Shown here: piece after piece, positions 15,594 through 25,092 of the stretch | How positions within the stretch are numbered: the stretch's first letter is position 1 | Layout: each line of letters starts with the position of its first letter | Assembly: GCA_017442535.1 (NCBI GenBank) | Contig: JAFRZL010000033.1 | Span: 1-41,823, forward strand | Reading direction: 5' to 3' | Length of the DNA stretch: 41,823 nucleotides | DNA from: Bacillota bacterium | GTDB taxonomy: Bacteria; Bacillota; Clostridia; Lachnospirales; Bianqueaceae | Program-made: the position numbers and the translations under genes | The notes under the pieces: model-generated | The model's input: only the letters and a program-made list of their open reading frames with translations | The model's database searches: none | What the model was told of the DNA's origin: nothing

Positions 15594-17570
15594 ATGGGAC
15601 ATACATTTATCGGTAAAAAATTGATCATCGGACTGCTGAGCCTGGCGATCCTCGCCTCCTCCGCAGGCTGTTCGGCAGTAGGGACGGAGACGGCAGAGAG
15701 CAGTGCCGGTACCGTTTCCACCACCTCGGAGGCGACGACGCAGTATAAGCTCGATCAGTCCGAGGACGGGACGGCCACCGAGTCCGATAAGTCGGGCAAG
15801 GGGACCGGCACGGAAGAGAAGGACAAGGAAGAGAGCAGCTCGGAGAAAAGCAATGAGGAGATCGTTTATCTGTCCGCCGAAGAACTGATCGCGGAGTACA
15901 GCAATTTTGACCTGCAGACGCCGGAAGACTGGAGCAATATTTTGGAGTTCGATCTGGACCAGCTCTCCGGGGAAGTGACGATCTCGGAGGGCGGGGTCTA
16001 CCGGCTCACCGGCAGCCTGAACGGCAGCCTGACCATCGAGGCACCGGAAGATGCGAAAGTCGTTCTGATGATGGACGGCTGCACCATTACTTCGACGGAT
16101 GCTCCGGCCATCCAGGTTAATTCCGCGGATAAAGTCATGATCTACACAATGGAAGATTCGGAGAACACGATCATTGACAACCGCAATGCCGCGGAAGACG
16201 AAGACGCCGAAGGGGCGGCCATTTACAGCACCTGTGCGCTTGTCCTCAGCGGCGAAGGTCTGCTGCAGGTGGAAGGACATTACAATAACGGCATCCAGAG
16301 CAAAAAAAGTGTGAAAATGATTTCGGGCAGCGTCGAAGTGACGGCCGCCAATCACGGCATCAAAGCCAAGAACAATATCCTGATCAAAGATGGCTTCCTT
16401 ACGGTGGATGCCGGTGAGGATGCGCTTAAGACGACGGAGGACGATCCGGACGGCGGACTCATCTATGTGGAAGGTGGTTCACTGGTACTGACCTCTGTGG
16501 AGGACGGCATGGATGCGTCCAATTATCTGAAAATTACGGGCGGCACGGTTCAGGTGACGACGACCGCTCCTGTCAGCAGTTCTTCCGGTAATCAACAGCA
16601 GTGGGGCTTCCCAGGCGGCATGGGCGGCCAGCAGGGAGGCTTCCCCGGCGGCATGGGCGGCCAGCAGGGAGGCTTCCCAGGCGGCATGGGCGGTCAGCAA
16701 CAGGGCGGTTTTCCAGGCGGCATGGGCGGTCAGCAACAGGGCGGTTTTCCAGGCGGCATGGGCGGTCAGCAGGGAGGTTTCCCGGGCAGCATGGGCGGTC
16801 AGCAGGGAGGCTTCCCCGGCGGCATGAATGGCCAGCAACCTGGAGAAATGCCTTCTGATACAAGCGGACAAATGCCCGGAGAGATGCCTTCTGATATGAG
16901 CGGACAAATGCCTGGAGAGATGCCTTCTGATATGAGCGGACAAATGCCCGGCCAGATCCCTGAAAGCACCGATCCGCAGCAGACCGGTACGCAGCAGGCA
17001 TCCGATGATGTCAGCGCCAAAGGCCTGAAAGCAGAGGTCCTGATCGTGATCAGCGGCGGAAGCATTCAGATCAATTCGACCGATGACGGTATTCACTCCG
17101 ACGGCGAGCTCCTGATCAGCGACGGCGAGATTACGATCCAAAGTCAGGACGATGGCATTCATGCGGACGAAAAGGTTGAGATCAATGGAGGAACGATGAC
17201 GATCTCCGCAGGCGAGGGAATCGAAGCAACCGCGGTTCTGATCCATGACGGCAAGATCACGATCCAGGCTACGGATGACGGCATCAATGCGGCTCAAAAA
17301 TCGACGGCGTATTCACCGGTTATCGAGATCACAGGAGGTACGATCGATGTTACGATGGGAGCCGGCGATACCGACGGATTAGATTCCAACGGGAATATCA
17401 TCATCAGCGGAGGAACCATTTCCATCCAGGGAAATTCGGCTTTCGACTATGTTGGAAACGTATCCTTCACTGGGGGAACGGTGTATGTCAATGGCCAGCA
17501 GGTGACAACGATCACCAATCAGTTCGGCGGCATGGGCGGCGGTCAGCGCCCGGAAGGCGGCCGCAGATAA
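15594..17570 (+). CDS. Cthe_2159-like carbohydrate-binding beta-helix lipoprotein
   Basis: The 658-residue protein starts at the ATG at 15594 after AAAGGAG; an N-terminal signal with a lipobox-like SAGC (Cys26) suggests a lipid anchor. A Ser/Glu/Lys-rich linker (about 30-100) precedes repeated beta-strand rungs of the type ISGGTIxI and DDGIHxD, as in the Cthe_2159 / DUF4353 family of cell-surface, calcium-binding, polysaccharide-binding beta-helices. The helix is interrupted at about residues 336-460 by seven copies of GGFPGGMGGQQ and three of PGEMPSDMSGQM, then resumes. The C-terminus repeats a Gly-Met-Gln patch. It is divergent from pfkA and ends at a terminator. Ligand unknown; plant polysaccharide is plausible. 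Confidence 0.88.
   Translation: MGHTFIGKKLIIGLLSLAILASSAGCSAVGTETAESSAGTVSTTSEATTQYKLDQSEDGTATESDKSGKGTGTEEKDKEESSSEKSNEEIVYLSAEELIAEYSNFDLQTPEDWSNILEFDLDQLSGEVTISEGGVYRLTGSLNGSLTIEAPEDAKVVLMMDGCTITSTDAPAIQVNSADKVMIYTMEDSENTIIDNRNAAEDEDAEGAAIYSTCALVLSGEGLLQVEGHYNNGIQSKKSVKMISGSVEVTAANHGIKAKNNILIKDGFLTVDAGEDALKTTEDDPDGGLIYVEGGSLVLTSVEDGMDASNYLKITGGTVQVTTTAPVSSSSGNQQQWGFPGGMGGQQGGFPGGMGGQQGGFPGGMGGQQQGGFPGGMGGQQQGGFPGGMGGQQGGFPGSMGGQQGGFPGGMNGQQPGEMPSDTSGQMPGEMPSDMSGQMPGEMPSDMSGQMPGQIPESTDPQQTGTQQASDDVSAKGLKAEVLIVISGGSIQINSTDDGIHSDGELLISDGEITIQSQDDGIHADEKVEINGGTMTISAGEGIEATAVLIHDGKITIQATDDGINAAQKSTAYSPVIEITGGTIDVTMGAGDTDGLDSNGNIIISGGTISIQGNSAFDYVGNVSFTGGTVYVNGQQVTTITNQFGGMGGGQRPEGGRR
16600..16960 (+). 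repeat. In-frame coding minisatellite (Gly-Met-Gln repeats)
   Basis: Seven near-identical 30-36 bp units encode GGFPGGMGGQQ, followed by three 36-bp units encoding PGEMPSDMSGQM and one degenerate unit. DNA-level near-identity, with only an extra Gln codon or a Ser/Asn change, indicates recent slippage expansion. Confidence 0.95.
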
Positions 17571-17576
17571 TCCGGC

Positions 17577-17622
17577 AGGCGGTGTTTTTACGGCAAAAGG
17601 CGGTTAGAGACACCGCCTTTTT
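17577..17622 (+). terminator. Intrinsic terminator after the Cthe_2159-like gene
   Basis: AGGCGGTGT (17577-17585) pairs with ACACCGCCT (17610-17618), followed by a T-run; the loop is long (24 nt). Confidence 0.75.
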
Positions 17623-17650
17623 GTTTTCTGAATAATTTTGCCTGAAAGGG

Positions 17651-17680
17651 TTGTAACTTTTCCCGCAAATAGTGTATAAT
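17651..17680 (+). promoter_or_regulatory. Sigma-A promoter for the two-gene secreted-protein operon
   Basis: TTGTAA at 17651-17656 and TATAAT at 17675-17680, spacing 18 bp, lie 44 bp before the start at 17724. Confidence 0.75.
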
Positions 17681-17723
17681 AATAGTAGAACGGCAAGTGT
17701 TCTGACGAAATGGAGGTGTATCT

Positions 17724-18851
17724 ATGAAACGTTGGTTGCTTGTGATTCTGGCAGCGCTGCTTGTCTTCGGGACATTGGCAGGCTGCGGCGATGATAAGGA
17801 TAAGAATAAAGAGAGCAGTGTGCCGCAGATTTCGGACACATCTTTTGTGGACTCTTCGGCTGATTCCAATCCTGAGCCGTCGGATCCGGAAAGGGTGGCG
17901 GTGCAGCGTACACTTTTGGCGTGGGAGGACTACGCGGTTTACGGGCCCCTGGAGGACGTGCTCGCGGCAGGATTTGAACGGTTCGATCTGCGCAGCGCGG
18001 AATATTCGGAAGAAGCAGGCGGCACATCGGTTTCATTTACTTTTGGGAAACCCGGTCAGGGCGGATATCTGCAGATTACCGGATCCGTCTTCTTAGGGAC
18101 GGACGCATCGGCTCTTTTTGATCTGGACGAAACGGAGGGCGAGAAAAATCCCGACGCTTCCAAGGCCAATGAATGGCTTAAGACGATGGTGAAGACCTCT
18201 TTGGAGGGTTACGGGGCAGCTCCGGAGCAGATGACCTCCGGCGGGATCAATTGGCTTTACGGCCTGGCTGAGGGCGAGGACAAAGGCACTTCGGTCCTGC
18301 ACCTTTATGGCTATGGCGAGCTGGATAAAGCGCTCCTGTATGTACAGCTGACGGCAGCGGACAGCAGCGCGGGCTCCATGGACGAGATCAAGTCGGACAT
18401 TCTGTTCTGGCTGAAATCTCTGACGGGTAATGGAAAGCCGGACGAGAAGATTCAGGAACTGAAAGTGCCCTATTCTGAAAAAGGCCTGACAGCTTCCGAC
18501 TGGGATGTGATGCATGATTACGGCGCGGAGCTTCGCTGGGACGCCGGCAAACAGTATCTGGATGCCTCCTGTCAGGGGAGCAAAGAAGAATATACGTATT
18601 ACTGCACATTCCGCAATGCGGCCGCGGCAGGCCCCGAGGCTGTCGGGGAGGCCAGGAAGCTCGTCGCAAGTTCGCTTGAATCCACACTCGGATGGGCATA
18701 CCATACCGAAGAGAATACGCTCACGGCCTGGGCCAATGCAGGCGATGATGTTTTGCTGTTCGAAATGTCGGTCGATCCACAGAACGGACAGACGGCCGAC
18801 GCGGCTTTCGCACGGGCGCTCGATTGGCTGAAAACAGTCAAGATCGGGTAA
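17724..18851 (+). CDS. Lipoprotein of unknown function
   Basis: The 375-residue protein has a clear lipoprotein signal, MKRWLLVILA then ALLVFGTLAGC with lipobox LAGC and Cys21. A charged Asp/Lys/Ser linker follows, then an acidic globular region with two similar halves, each containing a sequence ending in a Trp-Leu-Lys segment (NEWLKTMVKTS near 150, FWLKSLTGN near 228, DWLKTVKIG at the end). No family was recognised. It should sit on the outer face of the membrane. TGGAGGTG precedes the ATG. The stop is 15 bp before the next gene, which has its own AAAGGAG site, so both are probably one transcript. Confidence 0.85.
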   Translation: MKRWLLVILAALLVFGTLAGCGDDKDKNKESSVPQISDTSFVDSSADSNPEPSDPERVAVQRTLLAWEDYAVYGPLEDVLAAGFERFDLRSAEYSEEAGGTSVSFTFGKPGQGGYLQITGSVFLGTDASALFDLDETEGEKNPDASKANEWLKTMVKTSLEGYGAAPEQMTSGGINWLYGLAEGEDKGTSVLHLYGYGELDKALLYVQLTAADSSAGSMDEIKSDILFWLKSLTGNGKPDEKIQELKVPYSEKGLTASDWDVMHDYGAELRWDAGKQYLDASCQGSKEEYTYYCTFRNAAAAGPEAVGEARKLVASSLESTLGWAYHTEENTLTAWANAGDDVLLFEMSVDPQNGQTADAAFARALDWLKTVKIG

Positions 18852-18866
18852 GGAAAGGAGTATCCC

Positions 18867-21800
18867 ATGAAAAAGCTTACTAAGATTCTGGCGGTCTTTC
18901 TGGCGGTTTTGATGCTTGCTCCGACACTTGGCGTGCCGCGGGCGGAGGGAGCCTCTTACTGCGACCATGAGCGCGACACGTCGGTCCCTCTGGATTACAG
19001 GCATTTTGGCACCGGGGATACCGATATCGATACCTACGCCAAATGCAAAAAATGCGGTGAATGGTATCTTTACTGCGGTTCACGGGAGCATAACTGGCAG
19101 CAGGCGGAAGTCATGAACGAGACCTGTACGACGGATGGCTATTATACGGTGCGCTGCACGATCTGCGACGCGTCTTTCACCCATATCACTTATAAGGCGA
19201 CGGGACATAGCTGGAGTTCCTGGAGCAGAACCAAGGAACCCACCTGTACTTTGGCAGGGGAGCAAATGCGCGAGTGCAGCCAATGCCACCAGAAAGAGAC
19301 ACAGATGATATCCGCACTGGGGCATCAGTGGAGCGAATGGAAGATGACGCTTGAGCCGACCCCTGCGGAAGATGGCGTAGAGCAGCGTGAATGTCAGCGC
19401 TGCCATGAGAAACAGACTCAGTACATCCCGAGGACAGGTATCTATGCTCGGATCGGCGAATCCGCTTTTGAAGTTCTGATTGCCAAGCAGCTGGCCGCGA
19501 ATGACGGCAAGTATCAAGGCGAAATCGATGAGCTGATGGATAAGGAGCTCTCGGATGCACTGAAAATCTATCAGGGAACATATGGTCTTGAGCAGAACGG
19601 GGATTTGACAGTCGATATTCTGGAGATCATGACCCTTGTTTACGCACAGAATTATAGAGGATATATGCCGAATGACGGTGTGCTGGACCGCTTCTCCTCA
19701 GGGCTTTGCGCAGATGCCGTATTTGATGATACCTATACGAGTAACGGAGACGGAACTCATGAACGCACTTCACAGCTGACCGGGATCCGTTTCTCCCTGG
19801 GGCAGAAAGAATCCGTTGTTTCATTGCGGGCGACCAGTCTGGTAGATATCATCTGCGGTCCGGTGCACGAATCCTGCCATGTCGGGAACGATTCATATAA
19901 GTGCGAGTGCGGCTATACGGAATATAAAGTGATCTTGCTTCCCGAATTTGTGGGCCTGCTTCAGGGGGGCGGCATGATCGTCACCTATGACTGGCCGCCT
20001 AAAGACGATGCAAGCCTTCCCGAAATCACCGGTTTTGACTATGAGCCTGTTTCCGCAAGTTATGTTTTCTGGGATGAGCTTCCCGGGGCGGATCACTATT
20101 ATGTCTGGCTGGAAAGGGAAAATGAGGATCAAACCGACTGGACGATGATCGACGAGAGCAGAAGATGCGATGACCCGCTGTTTTCCATCCCCTATTACTA
20201 CGAAATGGGCATGTACAGGGCGACCGTTCAGGCATATAACGCTTCTGATGAACCTGTTTCCAAACACACGCTGCTGATTTTCTACAGAAGCGGAACGCAG
20301 GCGATGGCTCCTGAGATCGTCAGACTGTATTACAATTACCTGTCATGGTCAGTGCCTTCTTCCATGGAATTCATTCCGGAAAACATTTACTATCAGGTAA
20401 CCCTCCGTGCAGTGGATTCCGACTGGGAGGTTACGCATACAACTGTCGAAAATCACTATGATTTTACTTCGGATATAGCGGAAGCCGATTTTGAGCCCGG
20501 GACGAAACTGATCGCTACGGTGCAGACCATCAGCAATAAAGAGAATGTGCTTGCCAGTGCGACTGTGGAGAGCAATCCTCAGATCTGGACCATGGCAACA
20601 TTCTACTGCGCGACAAGTGCCGTCAATATCCGCAGCGGCCCCGGTAAAGAGTACGAGCGGGTAGGGGGTCTGGCCAAAGGAGATATCGTCACCTGCTTCG
20701 GCAAGTCCGTGGGCGAGGATGGTGTGACCTACCTGCAGATCGGCTACAAAGGGGATCTCTACTATGTAAATTCATTTTATCTGCAGTGGTTCCAGCCGGA
20801 GAAGAAGATAATTGAAGTCGATCTGGGTAACGGTATTACGATCCAGGTATCCACGGATATTGCCGGCAACATCGATATGGATGATTTTAACACGCAGATC
20901 GAGGATCCTAAAAACGGCCGTATCGGGTATCAACTGCTTGGTTTCAAGAATATCACGCCGGACAGAAGCAAACTGGGATGTACCTGGCAGAAAAGCCCGT
21001 ATTTCGTCTTTGTAAATTTCCACTATCCGGACAATCATGTGGAAGAAGTGCCGATCCGGATCGGCTCGACCTATGACGTTTCGAATTCTGTCAAGGATCA
21101 TCTGTGGACGACATATCCGGACGGAGAAGGCATTATTGTGACCAGCGGGACTGTCTTCACCAAGAGTATGACGGATCTGTACAGCAGTCCCTTCAAAAAG
21201 ACCGATATCGCGCTGGATTACACGGCGGACGATCAGCCCTATGCTGTCGTGCAGCTCTATCAGAAGGACGGCTGGGAGAATTCTGCTGTCTCTTTAGGGG
21301 CGCTGAGGGCAGGTGATCAGCTCCGGATCGATTCGTATTACGGCGGTGACCTGTATGAGGTTTATTCGTACCGGCTGGATCGTACCGGACTGGTGATGGG
21401 CAGACTTCTGAGCAGGGCATCCTCCGCGTTCAAAGTGATTCATTTTGACGCGAATGGCGGAGTCGCACCATACACCACAGCGACAGCGATCCATGAACGT
21501 TCCGCAAGCGGTTCCGTATACAGGCTGAAAGCCTATCCGATGGCAGTGCGTGACGGATATGCATTGGTGGGATGGATGGACGAGGACGGTGTCTACTACT
21601 ACCCCGGAATGGTGATCACCAAGGTTCAAACTTATCTGAAAGCGGTGTGGGAACGCCATGCGCCTGTCATTCAGAGGCCGGCGGTCATCTTTGATGACGA
21701 TTGCAACCCCGTAAAGTATTATTCAACGGCGAAGGGAATGGATCCGGAGAATACCATTGCCCACGGAAAGGAAGTCGTCGTGGTCGGCGAATCGGATGAA

Positions 21801-22742
21801 CGCTACGAATGTCTGTATGGTTCGAAGAGGATCTGGGTACCCAGGGAAAACATTGCTTTCTACCGCTTCATGCTCTGGGGCGATGATGAGTATGACTATT
21901 ACCTGACCTCCGAGGCCAAAATCGCGGTCAAAGGACCGAAGAACTATTGCAAGTTTTATGTCATAGGCGAAGGAACCCGGCTGTTCCATGCGGTTTCTCC
22001 TGATTTTACGGAAGAATCCGATTACTGGATCGATGTGCGGAACGATCCTGACCTAAAGTATAATGACCTGCAGGTATTCTTTGACGCGGGTCCGGGTTCA
22101 TGTACCGTTCAGAGCATTCACCTGATTGACGGCCAGAATGCGCGGGGCGACATGAATTCCTCCGGCGCCTATTGCAGACTCTCGGAAGAGTATTTCCCGA
22201 TGGCCTATCTCCCCGGCTATAAGTTCCTGGGATGGTATACGGAGCCCATCGGAGGCTATCCCGTCGATGCATATACGCCTATTTACTACCGTGACGATGG
22301 GACGCCGCATACCTTCTATGCACATTATGAAGGTCTCTACGATGACCGGATCTATGTCACACAGACGTATGCCAGGATCAACGCGCTTGACGAGAACGGC
22401 GAGCTGGAGTGGACGGACGAAAAGATTCCCACCGGCACCATTCTGATCGAGAAACAGCGTATCGAGGATGGTACGTATTTGCTGGTCCGTTACGATGGAC
22501 GCGATGTCTGGGTCAGGAGAGGCGATCTGATCAAGGGTGATCTGATGACCGTGACGCATGTGGAATACAAGACCGACCGGTATATCCGCAGCAAGCCTAC
22601 CACCAGGAAAGGCAAGAAGTATGAACAGGTCCATGGCGGGCAGACCTTTGTGGTCGTCGATGAAGAGGACGGGTACTACAAAGTGGTCTATGAAGGCGGA
22701 GAGTCCAATTTTGCCTACCTGTCCAAGCGGCATTTCAAATGA
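18867..22742 (+). CDS. Large secreted multidomain protein with SH3-like and InlB-type repeats
   Basis: The 1291-residue protein has a signal peptide with probable cleavage near AEGA-S (residue 29). Then follow: three to four Cys-rich modules (about 30-195) with CxxC pairs and TGHSWSSW or LGHQWSEW motifs; a peptidoglycan-binding-like helical region (about 195-262); two fibronectin-III-like regions (about 378-570); an SH3-like domain (VNIRSGPGKEYERVGG, about 577-645); an InlB B-repeat-like domain (HFDANGG to LKAVWE, about 856-930); an SH3-like segment (about 932-996); a second B-repeat-like domain (about 1078-1155); and two C-terminal SH3-like domains. These parts usually bind cell wall. No catalytic domain was recognised; a structural or adhesive surface role is likely. 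It is co-transcribed with the lipoprotein. Confidence 0.88.
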   Translation: MKKLTKILAVFLAVLMLAPTLGVPRAEGASYCDHERDTSVPLDYRHFGTGDTDIDTYAKCKKCGEWYLYCGSREHNWQQAEVMNETCTTDGYYTVRCTICDASFTHITYKATGHSWSSWSRTKEPTCTLAGEQMRECSQCHQKETQMISALGHQWSEWKMTLEPTPAEDGVEQRECQRCHEKQTQYIPRTGIYARIGESAFEVLIAKQLAANDGKYQGEIDELMDKELSDALKIYQGTYGLEQNGDLTVDILEIMTLVYAQNYRGYMPNDGVLDRFSSGLCADAVFDDTYTSNGDGTHERTSQLTGIRFSLGQKESVVSLRATSLVDIICGPVHESCHVGNDSYKCECGYTEYKVILLPEFVGLLQGGGMIVTYDWPPKDDASLPEITGFDYEPVSASYVFWDELPGADHYYVWLERENEDQTDWTMIDESRRCDDPLFSIPYYYEMGMYRATVQAYNASDEPVSKHTLLIFYRSGTQAMAPEIVRLYYNYLSWSVPSSMEFIPENIYYQVTLRAVDSDWEVTHTTVENHYDFTSDIAEADFEPGTKLIATVQTISNKENVLASATVESNPQIWTMATFYCATSAVNIRSGPGKEYERVGGLAKGDIVTCFGKSVGEDGVTYLQIGYKGDLYYVNSFYLQWFQPEKKIIEVDLGNGITIQVSTDIAGNIDMDDFNTQIEDPKNGRIGYQLLGFKNITPDRSKLGCTWQKSPYFVFVNFHYPDNHVEEVPIRIGSTYDVSNSVKDHLWTTYPDGEGIIVTSGTVFTKSMTDLYSSPFKKTDIALDYTADDQPYAVVQLYQKDGWENSAVSLGALRAGDQLRIDSYYGGDLYEVYSYRLDRTGLVMGRLLSRASSAFKVIHFDANGGVAPYTTATAIHERSASGSVYRLKAYPMAVRDGYALVGWMDEDGVYYYPGMVITKVQTYLKAVWERHAPVIQRPAVIFDDDCNPVKYYSTAKGMDPENTIAHGKEVVVVGESDERYECLYGSKRIWVPRENIAFYRFMLWGDDEYDYYLTSEAKIAVKGPKNYCKFYVIGEGTRLFHAVSPDFTEESDYWIDVRNDPDLKYNDLQVFFDAGPGSCTVQSIHLIDGQNARGDMNSSGAYCRLSEEYFPMAYLPGYKFLGWYTEPIGGYPVDAYTPIYYRDDGTPHTFYAHYEGLYDDRIYVTQTYARINALDENGELEWTDEKIPTGTILIEKQRIEDGTYLLVRYDGRDVWVRRGDLIKGDLMTVTHVEYKTDRYIRSKPTTRKGKKYEQVHGGQTFVVVDEEDGYYKVVYEGGESNFAYLSKRHFK

Positions 22743-22763
22743 TAAACACTTGAAAGTCTATCA

Positions 22764-22798
22764 AAAGACCGGGCAGCCGATGAAGCTGCCCGGTCTTT
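22764..22798. terminator. Bidirectional terminator between the secreted-protein gene and the phosphatase gene
   Basis: AAAGACCGGGCAGC (22764-22777) pairs perfectly with GCTGCCCGGTCTTT (22785-22798) over a 7-nt loop. T-tracts occur on both strands, between convergent genes. Confidence 0.92.
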
Positions 22799-22862
22799 AT
22801 ACTGCCGGTCATCTTATAATGAAATGCATCAGGCTCGGCATAGCCCCCTGATTGGCGGGGGT

Positions 22863-23534
22863 TCAGCAACATGTGCTGTCCTTTTTTCCTGAAAGAGCTT
22901 CCCAGAACTGCGGGAAGGTTTCTACGGTCAGATCGAAAGCCAGGATCTCATTCTGTTCATTGATGACGGTCACATCGCAGTTGTGCAGAAAAACACGGCC
23001 TGTGGCGGATTCAAGCGCCCCTTCGGAAATGCTTTCAAGCAGATGATAGATCAGGCCTCCATGCGTGACGATCGCGATATAGACAGGCCGGCCGGAAGCT
23101 TCAGCGCGGGAGGCATAGGCCTCCCGGGCGAGGGCGTGGCAGGCCTCCATGGATCTGGCAGCGCGTTCCCGGACGGAGGCGACGGGTTCCATTTCTTCAT
23201 GACCGCCGTTCTTCAGGAAGAAATCCCTGTCGACGGGTGTGAATCCCGACACATTGCCTTTATCGCGTTCCAGGAGCAGAGGCTCGGGGATGATGCGGGC
23301 GTTCGGGTGGTATGAAGCGATGTCCACAGCAACGTCCATGGCGCGGGAGAGAGGACTCGTCACGATGTAGGAAAAGGGGACGGAGGCGAGGACTTTGGCC
23401 AGCTCTCTGGACTGGCGCCTGCCCGTTTCATTTAGGGGGATGTCTTCGCGGCCCTGCATCCTTTTTTCAAGATTCCAATCGGTTTCACCGTGCCGGATCA
23501 CGAAGAAATACAGGGGAATGGTGGATGTCTGCAT
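22863..23534 (-). CDS. Histidine phosphatase family protein (phosphoglycerate mutase-like)
   Basis: The 223-residue protein has the family signature FVIRHGETDWN near residue 12, the ETGRRQSRELA segment, TSPLSRAMDVA, and the second catalytic His in IVTHGG near residue 167. Members transfer or remove phosphate through a phospho-His; functions range from phosphoglycerate mutase to broad phosphatase, and the substrate cannot be assigned. It lies 71 bp downstream of purB on the same strand and may be part of the purA-purB transcript, which would end at the terminator at 22764-22798. The Cys-Cys end (DSTCC) is unusual but may be neutral. Confidence 0.92.
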   Translation of the reverse strand: MQTSTIPLYFFVIRHGETDWNLEKRMQGREDIPLNETGRRQSRELAKVLASVPFSYIVTSPLSRAMDVAVDIASYHPNARIIPEPLLLERDKGNVSGFTPVDRDFFLKNGGHEEMEPVASVRERAARSMEACHALAREAYASRAEASGRPVYIAIVTHGGLIYHLLESISEGALESATGRVFLHNCDVTVINEQNEILAFDLTVETFPQFWEALSGKKDSTCC

Positions 23535-23605
23535 AGCGGATTCTCCTGACTGTTTAGTATTTGAGGCTCAGCCGGTCCGGCCGCACCCGCGATAGTGGAG
23601 GAGGG

Positions 23606-25048
23606 TTATACGTTGACCTCGGCCTTGACGTCCATGGAGTCCTTGTTGGCTTCCAGAATCGGGCTGATCACTTCGGCAAGGAAATCTTCGACCTGCTCGG
23701 GTGCGCGGCCGACAAAGCGGCGCGGGTCAACCAGTTCGGCAAGCTCCTCGCGTGTGATGCCGAAGATCGGGTCTTCCGCAATCAGGTCGAGCAGGATGTT
23801 TTCGCCGCCTTCCTGCTTGATGATCCGGCTTGCTTCCATGGAATGAACGCGGATATGCTCATGCAGTTCCTGACGGTCGCCGCCGCGCTTCACGGCATCC
23901 ATCATGATGGTCTCCGTGATCATGAAGGGCAGTTCTTTCATAAGGCGCTGACGGATGACTTTGGGATAGACAACCAGCCCGTCGGTCACGTTGATGTAGA
24001 GGGTCAGGATCGCGTCGACCGCCAGAAAAGCCTCAGGGACGGAGATCCTCTTGTTGGCGGAATCATCCAGCGTCCTCTCAAACCACTGCGTTGAGGCGGT
24101 AATGGCCGGATTGAGCGCGTCCACCATCACATAACGCGACAGTGAAGCGATACGCTCGCTGCGCATCGGATTACGTTTGTAAGCCATGGCGGAGGAACCG
24201 ATCTGCTTGGACTCAAAAGGCTCTTCGATCTCTTTGAGATGCTGCAGCAGACGGATATCCGAGGAGAATTTGGACGCGGACTGAGCGATGCCGGAGAGCA
24301 CGTTCAGAATGCGGGAATCGATCTTGCGGGAATAGGTCTGACCGCTCACGGGATAGACATCGGCATAACCCATCTTTTCGGCCACGCGCTTGTCGAGTGC
24401 ACGGACCTTGGCATGATCGCCGTTGAAAAGCTCCAGAAAAGAGGCCTGTGTGCCGGTCGTACCTTTGGCGCCGCGGAGCTTCGCGTGGGACAGGCAGTCG
24501 TCCACATCTTCCAGATCCAGCAGCAGATCCTGCATCCACAGGGTGGCGCGCTTACCGACCGTCGTGGGCTGCGCGGGCTGGAAATGCGTAAAAGCAAGTG
24601 TCGGGAGGTCCTTATACTGTCCGGCAAAGCGGGCCAGATGCCCCAGCAGGGCGATCAGCTTGCGGCGTACCAGGCGCAGCGCGTCGTACATGATGATCAG
24701 ATCGGTATTGTCGCCCACATAGCAGGAAGTCGCACCCAGATGGATAATACCTTTGGCGGAGGGGCATTGCTGGCCGTATGCATAGACATGGGACATGACA
24801 TCGTGACGGACCTCCCGTTCGCGGGCTTCCGCCACCTCGTAGTTGATATCATCCTGATGTGCTTTCAGCTCATCGATCTGTTCCGGAGTAATATCCAGAC
24901 CCAGTTCAGCCTCGGCCTCGGCAAGAGCGATCCACAGACGGCGCCAGGTGCGGAATTTGACATCCTCTGAAAACAGATGCTGCATTTCGTAGCTCGCATA
25001 GCGGGAGCCGAGAGGCGTTTTGTAAGTATCATGTGCAGTGTGGCTCAT
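23606..25048 (-). CDS. purB: Adenylosuccinate lyase
   Basis: The 480-residue protein belongs to the fumarase/aspartase superfamily. It cleaves adenylosuccinate to AMP and fumarate and also acts on SAICAR in purine synthesis. The superfamily signature is visible as GSSAMAYKRNPMRSERI near residue 285, and TTGTQASFL near 200 is another conserved region. Length fits clostridial PurB. The ATG at 25048 follows AAGGAGT. It lies 44 bp after purA in the same direction, so the two IMP-to-AMP steps are co-expressed. Confidence 0.96.
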   Translation of the reverse strand: MSHTAHDTYKTPLGSRYASYEMQHLFSEDVKFRTWRRLWIALAEAEAELGLDITPEQIDELKAHQDDINYEVAEAREREVRHDVMSHVYAYGQQCPSAKGIIHLGATSCYVGDNTDLIIMYDALRLVRRKLIALLGHLARFAGQYKDLPTLAFTHFQPAQPTTVGKRATLWMQDLLLDLEDVDDCLSHAKLRGAKGTTGTQASFLELFNGDHAKVRALDKRVAEKMGYADVYPVSGQTYSRKIDSRILNVLSGIAQSASKFSSDIRLLQHLKEIEEPFESKQIGSSAMAYKRNPMRSERIASLSRYVMVDALNPAITASTQWFERTLDDSANKRISVPEAFLAVDAILTLYINVTDGLVVYPKVIRQRLMKELPFMITETIMMDAVKRGGDRQELHEHIRVHSMEASRIIKQEGGENILLDLIAEDPIFGITREELAELVDPRRFVGRAPEQVEDFLAEVISPILEANKDSMDVKAEVNV

Positions 25049-25092
25049 TTGGTGAGGACTCCTTCCCGATAAATGAATTTAGAGTAATGATT

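Noticed and set aside
22830..22862. Second terminator (CCCCC/GGGGG) before the phosphatase gene end
   Set aside because: The stem is only five pairs with no T-run on either strand; the strong hairpin at 22764-22798 is sufficient.
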